A stretch of 64,000 nucleotides of DNA from Coxiella endosymbiont of Amblyomma sculptum. Lineage in GTDB: Bacteria; Pseudomonadota; Gammaproteobacteria; Coxiellales; Coxiellaceae. The position numbers and the translations under genes were made by a program. Of the stretch, positions 1 to 8,703 are shown piece by piece. How positions within the stretch are numbered: position 1 is the stretch's first letter; each line of letters begins with the position of its first letter. The notes beneath the pieces were generated by a model. That model saw only the letters and a program-made list of their open reading frames with translations, was not told the DNA's origin and did not search any database. Location of the stretch: positions 186,001-250,000 of the forward strand of contig NZ_CP033868.1 of the NCBI RefSeq assembly GCF_009883795.1, given 5' to 3'.

Positions 1-649
1 GTCTGTATTTGATTTCTGTTCTTTTGGCTTTAGCGGCGATGACCGTCTGCTTACCGATTCTCTGGGTATCGGTCACGTCTTTTTTTGTTTGGTTGTGGGC
101 AGCGGCTGCTGTTATCTGTTATTCAAAAGGAATTTTACCCTTGGGGTTTCAATATAATATAACAAAAATCATTGTGAGTTTTATTGTATTAACGTCATGC
201 TCAGTTTCGGGAATCGTATTGCGTAAATACGACGTTGGTAGATTCGGTTGTTTTTATTTGGTTTGGTATTAATTTGGACTACAGATTTAGGATCTTATTT
301 GATAGGCCGAAGTTGGGGCAAAAGAACATTGATCGCTCGTGTCAGTCCTAATAAAACATGGGAAGGGTTATGGGGAGGGATATTTTCGGCGTTGGCAATT
401 GCTATTGTTGTTACTTTCATCGTTTTTCGACGATCCTATGTTCAATCAATGTTAGTAGATTTCTTAGCTTTGGTCGTATCTGTTTTTGCGATTGTTGGTG
501 ATCTATTCGAAAGTATGTTGAAGAGACAAGTTGGCGTAAAAGATTCGGGTTATCTTCTTCCTGGTCATGGAGGCATCTTAGATCGTATTGATAGTACTCT
601 TTCTGCGCTTCCTATTTTTCTTTTAGGACTTCTTTTTCTATTCAAATAA
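1..649 (+). pseudogene. cdsA: Phosphatidate cytidylyltransferase, 5'-truncated by the window and frameshifted
   Basis: CdsA makes CDP-diacylglycerol from phosphatidate and CTP in the inner membrane, the entry to all phospholipids. The reading frame enters from the left edge with hydrophobic membrane segments, then breaks near position 250. Adding one G after 250 joins the halves as GWFLFGLVLIWTTDLGSY, matching the CdsA family. The C-terminal signature is intact: KDSGYLLPGHGGILDRID. A single base is therefore missing, and an inverted copy of this stretch at 643-715 still carries it. CdsA is normally essential, so a sequencing or assembly error, or a very recent mutation, must be considered. 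The stop codon lies inside the right arm of the inverted repeat. In many gammaproteobacteria cdsA is followed by dxr, rseP and bamA; here it faces the mevalonate operon. Confidence 0.85.
189..260 (+). repeat. Left arm of a 72-bp inverted repeat (inside cdsA)
   Basis: Positions 189-250 are the exact reverse complement of 654-715 (62/62). Positions 251-260 match 643-652 (10/10) after one unpaired C at 653. The arm lies where the cdsA frame breaks; the other arm keeps the extra base that would restore the frame. The spacer between arms is 382 bases and holds the cdsA 3' half. Confidence 0.95.
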
Positions 650-715
650 AAACCAACCGAATCTACCAACGTCGTATTTACGCAATACGATTCCCGAAAC
701 TGAGCATGACGTTAA
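643..715 (-). repeat. Right arm of the 72-bp inverted repeat (copy of internal cdsA)
   Basis: This is an inverted copy of internal cdsA sequence placed across the cdsA stop codon (647-649). It contains CC at 653-654 where the gene copy has a single G at 250, so it looks like a copy made before the frameshift. The following bases up to the mvaD stop at 761 hold nothing else recognisable. Confidence 0.95.
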
Positions 716-760
716 ACGGAGAAGTTGTAGAGGTTGTCTGCATCAACTTTCGAAACATTT

Positions 761-2317
761 TCAGAGAGAGAGTTTGGTTTTGTTTTGAGAATCTGAAAAT
801 TTTTGGTGTAATTTTTGTAGTGCGATTTCTAAAGCCCGAACAAACCAAGGTGCAAAGTTTTCAGCATTATTATTAATTTCTCTTTTTAGGACAGAAAGAT
901 TAACCCAACGAATGGCGCTGACTTCCTTTCTATTAAAGGAAATCCCCTCGAGAGGGAGAATTGAAAATCCTATAAGTACGTAATCGTACTCGTTTTCAAT
1001 TAAGTCTCCTACCTTTGCCGTATAGCGAAACGTCTTTGCTTTCTGTAATGAGATTTTTAATCCCATTTCCTCAAACAGTCTTCTTTCGCCCGCTTTAATA
1101 ATATTTTCTCCCGGTCTCGGATGTCCGCAACAAGTATTTGTCCACAACCCACCACTGTGATATTTGTTGAGGTGTCGTTCTTGAAGAAGCAATTGCCATT
1201 CGCTATTTTTCCAAGAAAAAACAAAGATTGAAAAAGCGCGATGCAGTTTTCCTTCGCAATGGACTTTTATTTTTTCTTCGATTCCTAGAATTTGATCTTT
1301 TTCATCGACAAGAACAACCTTCTGAACAACAGCCTCTTTAAAAGGAGAAACGATCTCGAGATCGGGAAAGTGGTGAATTAATTTCTCATTATCTTTTTTT
1401 AAAAATAACAACTTGACATTTGCTCCTGCATCTTGAGTAAAATAAACTTCCAATCCCGTATCGCGAAGTTTCCATACTTTTTGAATTAATCGAATGGTGT
1501 CCGGAACAAAATACATTAAGGGTGGCCATGCAGTCAACATTGTGGCGTGCATCGCCAATGCATTGGATTCAGTAATCTTTCCTAGGAAAGAAAAGTCTCT
1601 CTGAACAATTGCTTTCTTTAAGTAAAGAAAATCTTTATTTGCTTTTTGAATCCATGCAGTATAAAACTCAGAAGTTTTTGTAGTGTGATTCATGCCTTCG
1701 CGTGAGCTTATTGTTTTTTTTTGGGAACTGATGATGCAGATTCCGATACGCAGTTCTGGCCAGCTTTCATTGATTTGTTCTGCATAGCTGTCCATTCCAT
1801 TGGGATCAGTTCCGCGGTGCCATTGTACAAATCCTTCAAAAATCGAGCGACAAGCGCTCCCGCTGCCCATTCGAGCGAGAATCGATAAAATTTTTTCATT
1901 CAAATTCCATCCGAAAAAATCGTTCGTAGCTTTTACAATAGCGGCATAACTGCAAGCAGACGAAGCAAGTCCAGTAGCAATCGGAACATTAAAATCGAGT
2001 TCCAGTCGAAAGGACTGTGTACTGAAAAATATCAATTCTTCCAAAAAAATCAAATAATGTTTTGAATGCGACGACTTTTTATGATTGACAATTAGTTCAT
2101 GATGCAAATGGGACGAGAAAGAAATTTTCGCGCAAGCACCTCTGTTTCCTAAAGACAGAGATAAACTTGAAGTAAAAGGCAAATTAAGCTGTAAATTTCG
2201 TTTACCCCAGTATTTGCATAAGGCAATATTCGAGGGTGCAAAAGCTTGTCCAAAAGATTTAATGGGAGTTTTTCTCTTTCGGTCAAGTAGTTGATAGAAA
2301 ATCTCATTATGTTTCAT
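761..2317 (-). CDS. mvaD-idi: Diphosphomevalonate decarboxylase fused to type 1 isopentenyl-diphosphate isomerase
   Basis: 518 residues. Residues 1 to about 330 are a GHMP-family mevalonate diphosphate decarboxylase: APSNIALCKYWGKR, the GLASSACSYAA ATP loop, GSGSACRSIFEG, and the catalytic-Asp motif TQDAGANV. Residues about 335-518 are a Nudix-type IPP isomerase with every expected active-site element: two His (VHCEGKLHRAFS), the catalytic Cys and a metal His in NTCCGHPRPGE, and the acidic pair in IENEYDY. The protein would convert mevalonate diphosphate to IPP and then DMAPP, the last two steps for undecaprenyl phosphate and quinone tails. The ATG at 2317 follows AAGGAG by about 9 bases and overlaps the mvaK2 stop by 11 bases. 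I see no stop or frameshift at the junction. The longer frame upstream is out-of-frame mvaK2 sequence. Confidence 0.9.
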   Translation of the reverse strand: MKHNEIFYQLLDRKRKTPIKSFGQAFAPSNIALCKYWGKRNLQLNLPFTSSLSLSLGNRGACAKISFSSHLHHELIVNHKKSSHSKHYLIFLEELIFFSTQSFRLELDFNVPIATGLASSACSYAAIVKATNDFFGWNLNEKILSILARMGSGSACRSIFEGFVQWHRGTDPNGMDSYAEQINESWPELRIGICIISSQKKTISSREGMNHTTKTSEFYTAWIQKANKDFLYLKKAIVQRDFSFLGKITESNALAMHATMLTAWPPLMYFVPDTIRLIQKVWKLRDTGLEVYFTQDAGANVKLLFLKKDNEKLIHHFPDLEIVSPFKEAVVQKVVLVDEKDQILGIEEKIKVHCEGKLHRAFSIFVFSWKNSEWQLLLQERHLNKYHSGGLWTNTCCGHPRPGENIIKAGERRLFEEMGLKISLQKAKTFRYTAKVGDLIENEYDYVLIGFSILPLEGISFNRKEVSAIRWVNLSVLKREINNNAENFAPWFVRALEIALQKLHQKFSDSQNKTKLSL

Positions 2318-3251
2318 TACAATTTGCTCCTTCAGAAATAATAGAAAGTGCAATTTGTTTAACCCCAAGTTTTTTTTCTTTTGTATTACGTGGAAAAAAA
2401 TTCGAAATAAGTTTTCCGACTCCAACAATACAATCTCCAAAACCAGAACCCGATATCTTAGCGCCTAGAATATTAGGTTGTTCTTGCAAACTTTTGGTCA
2501 AATTTTCTAAGAAAATATTACTAACCCCCATAATTCTCATGAGATCTTGTCCTTTATTGAATAATTTTCCCAAAGCAGTCCAATTTTGAGTATTAATGGC
2601 ACTGATGGCTCTCATTGAGAGTTTATGTACCTTTTCGTCCATTTTTTGAAAATGATCCGAACACTGCCTGCGACGACTATTAATCATACCGATCGCACAG
2701 GCGGTATTGAGTTTTTTTCCCGAATAGATTGCTACTAAAGGTGGTGTTCCCTTGAGAGAAAGAACCGAAAGGGGTGAAATACTAAAAGCAATTACTCCAC
2801 CGAAAATACTCGCTGCGCAATCGGCACCGGATCCCATTCCACCTTGTACTCGGTGAATTACCTGCAACGATTCTTTCCAGAGATTAATTTTTGTTAATGG
2901 TTTTTTGTTCCAGCGATTTAGTACTGTTAATAACGCTACAGTTACTGCCGCTGAGCTTCCTAACCCGAGAGCGATGGGTAAATCAGAGTCAATTTCAATA
3001 TCACATCCGGAAGGAAGATTTGTAAGTGCTAATGCTTCCAATACAAATTCAAAGGGCGGTTGTGAAATGATTTGATGACGGTTAATACGTAATTTACCCA
3101 AATTGGAATCGATAAAAATTTGATTGTCTTTACGAGGTTTAAGCGTTACGGAAACAGATTTACTAATAGCTGTTACCAATGCGGTTTTTCCGTACAGTAC
3201 AGAATATTCTCCAAGCAGTATTAAGTTTCCAGGAGCCTTTGCTTTATACAA
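2307..3251 (-). CDS. mvaK2: Phosphomevalonate kinase (GHMP kinase)
   Basis: 314 residues from the chosen start. It phosphorylates 5-phosphomevalonate to mevalonate diphosphate. The N-terminal KAPGNLILLGEYSVLYG, the glycine-rich ATP loop PIALGLGSSAAVTV, the GMGSGADCAASIFGG motif and the C-terminal GAKISGSGFGDC are standard GHMP features; the GEYSVLYG start looks more like phosphomevalonate than mevalonate kinase. The best start is TTG at 3251: it sits 9 bases after AAGGAG, which lies in the last codons of mvaK1, and overlaps the mvaK1 stop (3244-3246). A longer frame to 3290 adds 13 residues but has no better ribosome site. Overlaps on both sides indicate translational coupling in the order mvaK1-mvaK2-mvaD/idi. 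The split from mvaK1 function rests on motifs only. Confidence 0.85.
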   Translation of the reverse strand: MYKAKAPGNLILLGEYSVLYGKTALVTAISKSVSVTLKPRKDNQIFIDSNLGKLRINRHQIISQPPFEFVLEALALTNLPSGCDIEIDSDLPIALGLGSSAAVTVALLTVLNRWNKKPLTKINLWKESLQVIHRVQGGMGSGADCAASIFGGVIAFSISPLSVLSLKGTPPLVAIYSGKKLNTACAIGMINSRRRQCSDHFQKMDEKVHKLSMRAISAINTQNWTALGKLFNKGQDLMRIMGVSNIFLENLTKSLQEQPNILGAKISGSGFGDCIVGVGKLISNFFPRNTKEKKLGVKQIALSIISEGANCNET

Positions 3252-4272
3252 TACATTGTACTCCTTGGCTGTCAATTCGAATGGGTACAACAGAATAATC
3301 GTATTGTTGTATGAGATTATTGATCGGATTGTCAGTAATTACTAAAACAGAACCTCCGTTATCTCCTTGTATACTGCCTGCCCCGCAAATTTTTGCAGAA
3401 CCGCCAATTTTTTCTACATCAATAATAAAACAATCGATTTTATTGGGAACAACACCGATAGTTTTTAGTAATCGATGATTTTGTTGAATGCAATTTTTTA
3501 TATTCTCGAAATTACAATTTTGTAACGCTTGATCAAGTTCATTGGTAATTGCCGAGAAATCATCACCAATACGACTCTTCTTAAAAAGAGAAGAAGCTTG
3601 TAAGACACATTCACCGGTATTACTTTTCGGTCGCCCTGTTTGTACCAATTGCATCGAAAAGTTTGGAATAAAACGTTTTTCAAATTTTCCTTTTGCGTAA
3701 CGAATACACCCTCCGTAGTAAACGGTATATATGTCTAATCCACTGGAGTAACCATGTTGTAGATTTTCCGATTCTATACTTAATTTGAAATAATCCTCTG
3801 AATTGAGATTTATATTGAGAAATTGTGTGAGTGCGTGTACCAAACCCACTACACTAGCAGCTGAAGATCCTATCCCATATCCTATAGGAATATCGGAGTC
3901 GATGATGGTGTCGATACTCATAGGTAGGTTATTTTTCACACAGTTTAGTACTTTGATGAAAGTAAAAAGCGACAGCTCGGAGGGGTTTTTTAACACTTCT
4001 TGAATATCTAGATATCCTAAGCAGTATTGTTGATATCGGATTTCGAGTTTTTTTTGTAACTTGCGGAGTTCTTGGAGCGCAACTAATTTTCTGAAATTGA
4101 GATTTTTAAAATTAAAGGAAAAACACAATGATGCGGTTTTTCGAATGGTGACATTTGTATAAAGATTTATAGCCACAGCCAATGCCGGGTTTCCGTAAAC
4201 CACAGCGTGCTCTCCGGACAAAATTAGTTTAGCGGGTGTTCGTATTTTCAAGAGATTTTTTTTCTGTATCAT
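3244..4272 (-). CDS. mvaK1: Mevalonate kinase
   Basis: 342 residues; first kinase of the mevalonate pathway (mevalonate to 5-phosphomevalonate). Motifs: TPAKLILSGEHAVVYGNPAL at the N-terminus, the ATP loop PIGYGIGSSAASVV, the catalytic-Asp region GYSSGLDIYTVYYGG, and GGSAKICGAGSIQGDNGG near the C-terminus. First gene of a three-gene operon read leftward. The ATG at 4272 has no strong Shine-Dalgarno sequence in front. No HMG-CoA synthase or reductase is in this window, so mevalonate must come from genes elsewhere or from outside the cell. Confidence 0.9.
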   Translation of the reverse strand: MIQKKNLLKIRTPAKLILSGEHAVVYGNPALAVAINLYTNVTIRKTASLCFSFNFKNLNFRKLVALQELRKLQKKLEIRYQQYCLGYLDIQEVLKNPSELSLFTFIKVLNCVKNNLPMSIDTIIDSDIPIGYGIGSSAASVVGLVHALTQFLNINLNSEDYFKLSIESENLQHGYSSGLDIYTVYYGGCIRYAKGKFEKRFIPNFSMQLVQTGRPKSNTGECVLQASSLFKKSRIGDDFSAITNELDQALQNCNFENIKNCIQQNHRLLKTIGVVPNKIDCFIIDVEKIGGSAKICGAGSIQGDNGGSVLVITDNPINNLIQQYDYSVVPIRIDSQGVQCIV

Positions 4273-4910
4273 AAATACAGTCAGTATGTATCAAATTTTA
4301 CAGCGTGTAATGCTATATGATCTTTAAAACCACAATAATCGTATTGTTCAAGATTCTTTACCTGTTTCCCAAACAGCTTGTAGCTACATGAATAGCATAC
4401 AACAAATCAGCACAATGTACATTCTTCTGTGCGCAAACTCCCTGAAACAGAAAGATCTCTAGAATTGTTGAACAATTAGTGATTTTTTCCTATTAGAGTC
4501 AACAAACGCCCACATCTGTTGGTACCGATTTTTAGGAAATCAACAATTTTAATCGAACAGATATCATTTTATGTATCCAAACAAGTTATGTATCCAAACA
4601 AGAACAAAAGTAAGGAAACCAAACAAACTTTCTTATACTCTTCCTCTTTCGCAATTTGTCTTCCCGAAAAAAGTAGTGAATTTGTACTTGTTCCTTTGTC
4701 TTTTCTTAAATTATTTCTAGTTATGGAGGATACAAAGAAATTAACAACAAAAAAGATCATTTTGATCAAATTGGCGTATTTTTCTTTCCCAAATTATAGA
4801 TAAACACAAATCGGATGTTATAATATCCGGTTTGGGTGTTGCAAACGAGGTTTTTTTCTTCTCAACAAGAGGTATTTCTAAAACACCTTTACAAAACGAT
4901 CAGAGGGGTG
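4273..4910. other. Divergent intergenic region between mvaK1 and bamA
   Basis: No convincing gene. Short frames on both strands resemble no family I know. It must hold promoters for mvaK1 (leftward) and bamA (rightward). It contains an exact tandem duplication at 4569-4602. In related gammaproteobacteria rseP lies directly upstream of bamA; I could not recognise any rseP remnant. Confidence 0.6.
4569..4602 (+). repeat. Exact 17-bp tandem duplication
   Basis: The unit TTATGTATCCAAACAAG occurs twice head to tail (4569-4585 and 4586-4602) with no mismatch. It is probably a recent replication-slippage duplication in non-coding DNA; no function can be read from it. Confidence 0.9.
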
Positions 4911-7364
4911 GGATTGATATTTAGCGGCGTAACGAAATTGCACAGATGTTCTTTTTTGATTGCATTGATCGTATTTTGGATCGTGCCTCTAAATCTAGAG
5001 GCACATGACTTTGTTGTCCATTCTATTCGTATTCAAGGATTGAAAAGAATTTCAGAAAATACAGTATATCAGCACCTTCCGATTCATAAAGGACAACAAT
5101 ACTCTTCTCAGAGAGGTCGGGCGATTATTGCGGCACTGTACAAGACAGGATGTTTTGACGGAATTCGACTGAGTAATTGCGACAGGGTTCTGCTTATTAG
5201 AGTGAGAGAGCGCCCTACAATAAGTTCGATTCATCTTAGCGGAAAAGCTGTTTCTAACAAGAAGTTTCGTGTTATTTTATGCAGATTAGGAATCGTGGAG
5301 GGACGAACTTTCAATCCCTTCAAGCTAAAACAAATTGAGCGAGGATTAAAACAACAGTACGACTTTATGGGGTATACTATTAATGTATTCACTGACGTCG
5401 TAAGAAAGTCTGGAAATCGTGTAGAACTTTATATTAAGTCGGAAAATCCAAAAATCGTAAAGATCTGCTCGGTTCGATTTGTTGGAAATCACTCGTTTAG
5501 CGGAACTATCTTGTGTAAACAATTCAAACCGGTAACACCTTCAATTTTTCGAAGTTTGAAGAGTATGTGGACCGGTAATTATATCGATTGTTATTCGAAA
5601 ACCAGATTGGCACAAGATTTAGACAATCTTATCGTATTTTATTTGAACCACGGGTATCTACGTTTTCGAATTATTTCTTATGACGTTCGGCGGTTGTTGA
5701 ACAAAGATGGAGTTTTTATCACTATTTATGTTGACGAAGGACCAGTTTATCGAATTAAAGACTGTAGGATAAACGGAAAAGACTATGGTATTAGGAATCG
5801 ACTGTACCGAAAATTGATTACAGTAAAATCAGGAGATGTATTTTCTCGACAGAATATTATTGATACTGCTAGAGCAGTTAGTAATTCTCTGAAAGACCGA
5901 GGCTATGCGTTTGCACAAGTATCTGTCGTTTCGACAATCGAAGATCAGAAACATTTGGTTCATTTGAATTTTAAAATAATACCTGGCCAGCGCGTCTATG
6001 TACGACGAATTGGTTTCTTGGGCAATCGACACACAAATCGGAAAGTGTTACATCAAGAAATGCGCCAATACGAAGGAAGTGTATATTCTTTATCAAGAAT
6101 TGAGCAATCGAAGCGTCGACTGGAATCGCTAGGTTATTTGTCTAGCATTACTTACACTGTACAACCTATATCTAATTCCTCAAACCAAGTAGATCTGTGC
6201 TATCACGTAAAAGAAAAATCGTCTGGTCGAATCAGCATTCAGGGTGGATATTCAAATCTCTATGGATTTTTATACGGTGCCAGTGTGTCGGAACCCAATT
6301 TTTTGGGAACTGGAAAATATATCGCACTCGGAATGCAAAACAATCAATTTCAACGAAACTTTTCCTTTATTTACAATAATCCTTACTACACAATCTGGGG
6401 GTTGCAACAAGGTCTCTCAATTTATTATTCTCATGTTAGTCCGGACAAAAAATTTAATTTTTCTTCTTATTTGGAAGAAGGATATGGAGCTGATATTAAC
6501 TATAGCTATCCAATTTCAGAATACAACTCAATTGCATTCGGTTACGGTTTGGAGCATATCGCAATCAGAGATGTTGATGCTACCAGTGCAGCACCAAGCG
6601 TACTTTCGTTTCTGGGTGTCAATAATGGTATACAAAATACCAGTGCTGAATTCAATCAAGCTAAATTAACAGCCAATTGGGTTTACAATAGGCTCGATCG
6701 CTTTGTCTTACCAACTGCAGGTTTTTATATAGGATCAGATTTCGAGATGGATATACCTTTCTTTAAATCCAGTGCAGATTACTATTTGGCAACGTCCACG
6801 ATAAAATATTATCGTCCTTTGACAGGGAGATGCGATGGATTTATTGTAAATGTACTGGCAATATTGGGTTACGGAAGCGGATTTGGTCATGATCGATTGC
6901 CCTTTTTCAAAAACTTTTTTTCTGGAGGTATTGGATCTGTTCCTGCTTTCGCCCCAAATTCCTTGGGTCCAAAAAACCGTTATCCTCTTGGAAGAGAGTA
7001 CAACGCAATTGGTGGTAATTTAGAAACTATTCTTGGGGTACACTTGATTCTCCCACAATTTCTTAGTCAAAATATTCGGACCGCTATCGTATTCGATGCA
7101 GGAAATGTTTTTCAAATACCTCGGTGTCCAGAAGATATTGCGATTCCAGCGCACGGAGGAACTTCTGATCCTGAATCCAATATTCAGCCTCAAATTGTCC
7201 AAGACGATAGATTCTCTTTGAGAAATTTTCGTCCCTCATTAGGTTTTTCTGTAGAGTGGTATACTCCTCTTGCTCCAATCGATTTTACCCTAGCATTTCC
7301 TTTAAATATACGGTCAGGAGATCATTTCCAAGCATTTCAATTTTCTTTTGGAATGATCTTATAA
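4911..7364 (+). CDS. bamA: Outer-membrane beta-barrel assembly protein BamA
   Basis: 817 residues from TTG 4911, which follows GAGGGG; the frame is open back to TTG 4836. A signal peptide (CSFLIALIVFWIVPLNLEA) is followed by five POTRA domains over roughly residues 30-420 (for example VHSIRIQGLKRISENTV, ISSIHLSGKAVSNKKF, VYVRRIGFLGNRHTNRKVL) and a C-terminal barrel. BamA is the core of the BAM complex that inserts outer-membrane proteins. Two oddities: the near-invariant VRGF/Y of loop 6 reads VPAF (residues 677-680, bases 6939-6950), and the last residue is Leu (FSFGMIL) rather than the usual aromatic. The rest of the barrel motif (SGGIGSV, NSLGPKNR, FDAGNVF) is present. skp follows 124 bases downstream, the usual order. 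Confidence 0.93.
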   Translation, partial: GLIFSGVTKLHRCSFLIALIVFWIVPLNLEAHDFVVHSIRIQGLKRISENTVYQHLPIHKGQQYSSQRGRAIIAALYKTGCFDGIRLSNCDRVLLIRVRERPTISSIHLSGKAVSNKKFRVILCRLGIVEGRTFNPFKLKQIERGLKQQYDFMGYTINVFTDVVRKSGNRVELYIKSENPKIVKICSVRFVGNHSFSGTILCKQFKPVTPSIFRSLKSMWTGNYIDCYSKTRLAQDLDNLIVFYLNHGYLRFRIISYDVRRLLNKDGVFITIYVDEGPVYRIKDCRINGKDYGIRNRLYRKLITVKSGDVFSRQNIIDTARAVSNSLKDRGYAFAQVSVVSTIEDQKHLVHLNFKIIPGQRVYVRRIGFLGNRHTNRKVLHQEMRQYEGSVYSLSRIEQSKRRLESLGYLSSITYTVQPISNSSNQVDLCYHVKEKSSGRISIQGGYSNLYGFLYGASVSEPNFLGTGKYIALGMQNNQFQRNFSFIYNNPYYTIWGLQQGLSIYYSHVSPDKKFNFSSYLEEGYGADINYSYPISEYNSIAFGYGLEHIAIRDVDATSAAPSVLSFLGVNNGIQNTSAEFNQAKLTANWVYNRLDRFVLPTAGFYIGSDFEMDIPFFKSSADYYLATSTIKYYRPLTGRCDGFIVNVLAILGYGSGFGHDRLPFFKNFFSGGIGSVPAFAPNSLGPKNRYPLGREYNAIGGNLETILGVHLILPQFLSQNIRTAIVFDAGNVFQIPRCPEDIAIPAHGGTSDPESNIQPQIVQDDRFSLRNFRPSLGFSVEWYTPLAPIDFTLAFPLNIRSGDHFQAFQFSFGMIL

Positions 7365-7488
7365 AGGAATACAGGAAAACTTGGATTTGCCACTTGTGCA
7401 ATAGACTATTCTTGGTTTGCGTAGAAACCTGAATTATAATACGCGCGTTTTCTTGTTGTTTGTTGTTTTTTAATGTAGAGAGAAAATT

Positions 7489-7989
7489 ATGGTAAGACAA
7501 TATTTGTTTACGGCCGCTTGTTTTTTTATGATAATGGGTTGGACATCGGGCGCTGTCGGTCAATCTATAGGAGAAGTAGACGTTCGGAAAATTTTTCAAG
7601 TCTCGCAGCAAATTAAAGAGATAAATGCTCAACTCGAAAAAAAATTTGCACCACAGCGTGAAAACGTTATTGGATTGGATAAGCATTTGAGAGAAGACAT
7701 GAAGACGTTTCGGCGTGAGGAGGCTGTAATGAGTAAAAAAGAATCTGCAGATTTCCACGATAAGATTCAAAAAGAGCAAGAAGAATTACAGAAAGCGCAA
7801 ACAATATTTCAGAAAAGATTGTATGGAGAACAGAATCGGGCTATGAGTAATTTTATGGGAAAAATTTTGCATGCTGTAAAGGTGGTTGCTAGAAAAAAGA
7901 ATATAGATTTTGTTTTGCCAAAGGATGTCGTGTTATACGCCAGGGATGGAAAAGATGTTACTCCGGATGTAATTTCTGAACTGAAATAA
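7489..7989 (+). CDS. skp: Periplasmic chaperone Skp/OmpH
   Basis: 166 residues. An N-terminal signal peptide (MVRQYLFTAACFFMIMGWTSGAVG) precedes a mature protein opening with IGEVDVRKIF, the start of the Skp beta-strand core, then a long charged alpha-helical region (about residues 40-120, many Glu/Lys/Gln) that forms the coiled-coil tentacles. The C-terminal strand ends DVTPDVISELK. Skp escorts unfolded outer-membrane proteins to BamA, encoded just upstream. AGAGAGAAA lies ahead of the ATG. The length matches the family. The gene that normally follows, lpxD, is missing. Confidence 0.88.
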   Translation: MVRQYLFTAACFFMIMGWTSGAVGQSIGEVDVRKIFQVSQQIKEINAQLEKKFAPQRENVIGLDKHLREDMKTFRREEAVMSKKESADFHDKIQKEQEELQKAQTIFQKRLYGEQNRAMSNFMGKILHAVKVVARKKNIDFVLPKDVVLYARDGKDVTPDVISELK

Positions 7990-8265
7990 GTTGTTGGGAT
8001 TGTCTTTATGATTATTCACGATCGTAAAGTTGCACGGGATACCGTCAGAATCTCCAGACGTTTGGTTCGAAAGAAAAAATGTTTTGGAACCGCCGGCAGA
8101 ATATTTTGGTGGTGAAACGGAGGCTTTTGCCGTTGTTGTTCTTAAAGAAAGCGTTTTCCTAATCTGGAGATAGCGGTGGAAAGTACAATTGGATTTTGGA
8201 AACAGCTCGATAAATTTATAAAAAACAAAACGGACTAATCGATTGGCGGTTTAACGATTGTACAA
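7990..8265 (+). other. Spacer at the usual position of lpxD
   Basis: 276 bases between skp and fabZ without an open frame. lpxD (about 1 kb) normally sits here. In one frame I see a weak GIP...VW.RK pattern that could recall the LpxD C-terminus, but it is too little to call a remnant. No hexapeptide-repeat sequence is visible. Confidence 0.5.
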
Positions 8266-8703
8266 ATGAATACTATAGAAAATAGAGAAATTAAACAGTG
8301 CATTCCTCATCGATACCCATTCTTACTGGTTGATCGAGTGATAGCGATAGAAAAACATAAATCTTTAGTAGCCGTCAAAAATATTACGGCCAATGAACCT
8401 TTTTTTATGGGGCACTTTCCTATTCGACCGGTAATGCCAGGTGTTTTGATTATCGAATCTTTGGCACAATCGGCAGGAATTTTAATTGTTAAATCTTTGG
8501 ATCTTGCTGACCCGAAAGGCGTTTACTTCTTTGCTGGAATCGACAGTGCGCGCTTTAAACGTGTTGTTGAACCTGGCGATCAACTGATCTTAGAGATTAA
8601 GGTACTAAAATCGGGTCGTCTGTGGAAATTTGAAGGAAAAGCGAAAGTTGTAGAGCAGGTTGCTTGTAAAGCTAAGTTTATGATAGTAAAAGATACAAAT
8701 TGA
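8266..8703 (+). CDS. fabZ: 3-hydroxyacyl-[acyl-carrier-protein] dehydratase FabZ
   Basis: 145 residues, hot-dog fold. FabZ dehydrates 3-hydroxyacyl-ACP in each round of type II fatty-acid elongation. The hallmark [13 protein letters not shown] is at the N-terminus. The active-site helix [20 protein letters not shown] carries the catalytic His50 and Glu64. Length is normal (E. coli 151). It is normally followed by lpxA; here the next gene, tadA, is on the other strand. Retention of fabZ without lpxD and lpxA beside it suggests that the fatty-acid role is kept while the local lipid A genes were lost. Confidence 0.95.
   Translation: MNTIENREIKQCIPHRYPFLLVDRVIAIEKHKSLVAVKNITANEPFFMGHFPIRPVMPGVLIIESLAQSAGILIVKSLDLADPKGVYFFAGIDSARFKRVVEPGDQLILEIKVLKSGRLWKFEGKAKVVEQVACKAKFMIVKDTN

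Noticed and set aside
2318-2440. 41-residue N-terminal extension of the mvaD-idi protein
   Set aside because: It is out-of-frame mvaK2 coding sequence; the ATG at 2317 has its own ribosome site.
3293-4348. Direct repeat AATAATCGTATTGTT at 3294 and 4334
   Set aside because: 15 bases; a pair of this length is expected by chance in 64 kb.
4519-4803. 94-codon rightward frame upstream of bamA
   Set aside because: Spans the 17-bp tandem duplication, low-complexity composition, no motif of rseP or any family; an opposite frame covers the same bases.
7990-8265. lpxD pseudogene
   Set aside because: Only a weak GIP...VW.RK resemblance in one frame; no hexapeptide repeats. Not enough to call a remnant.
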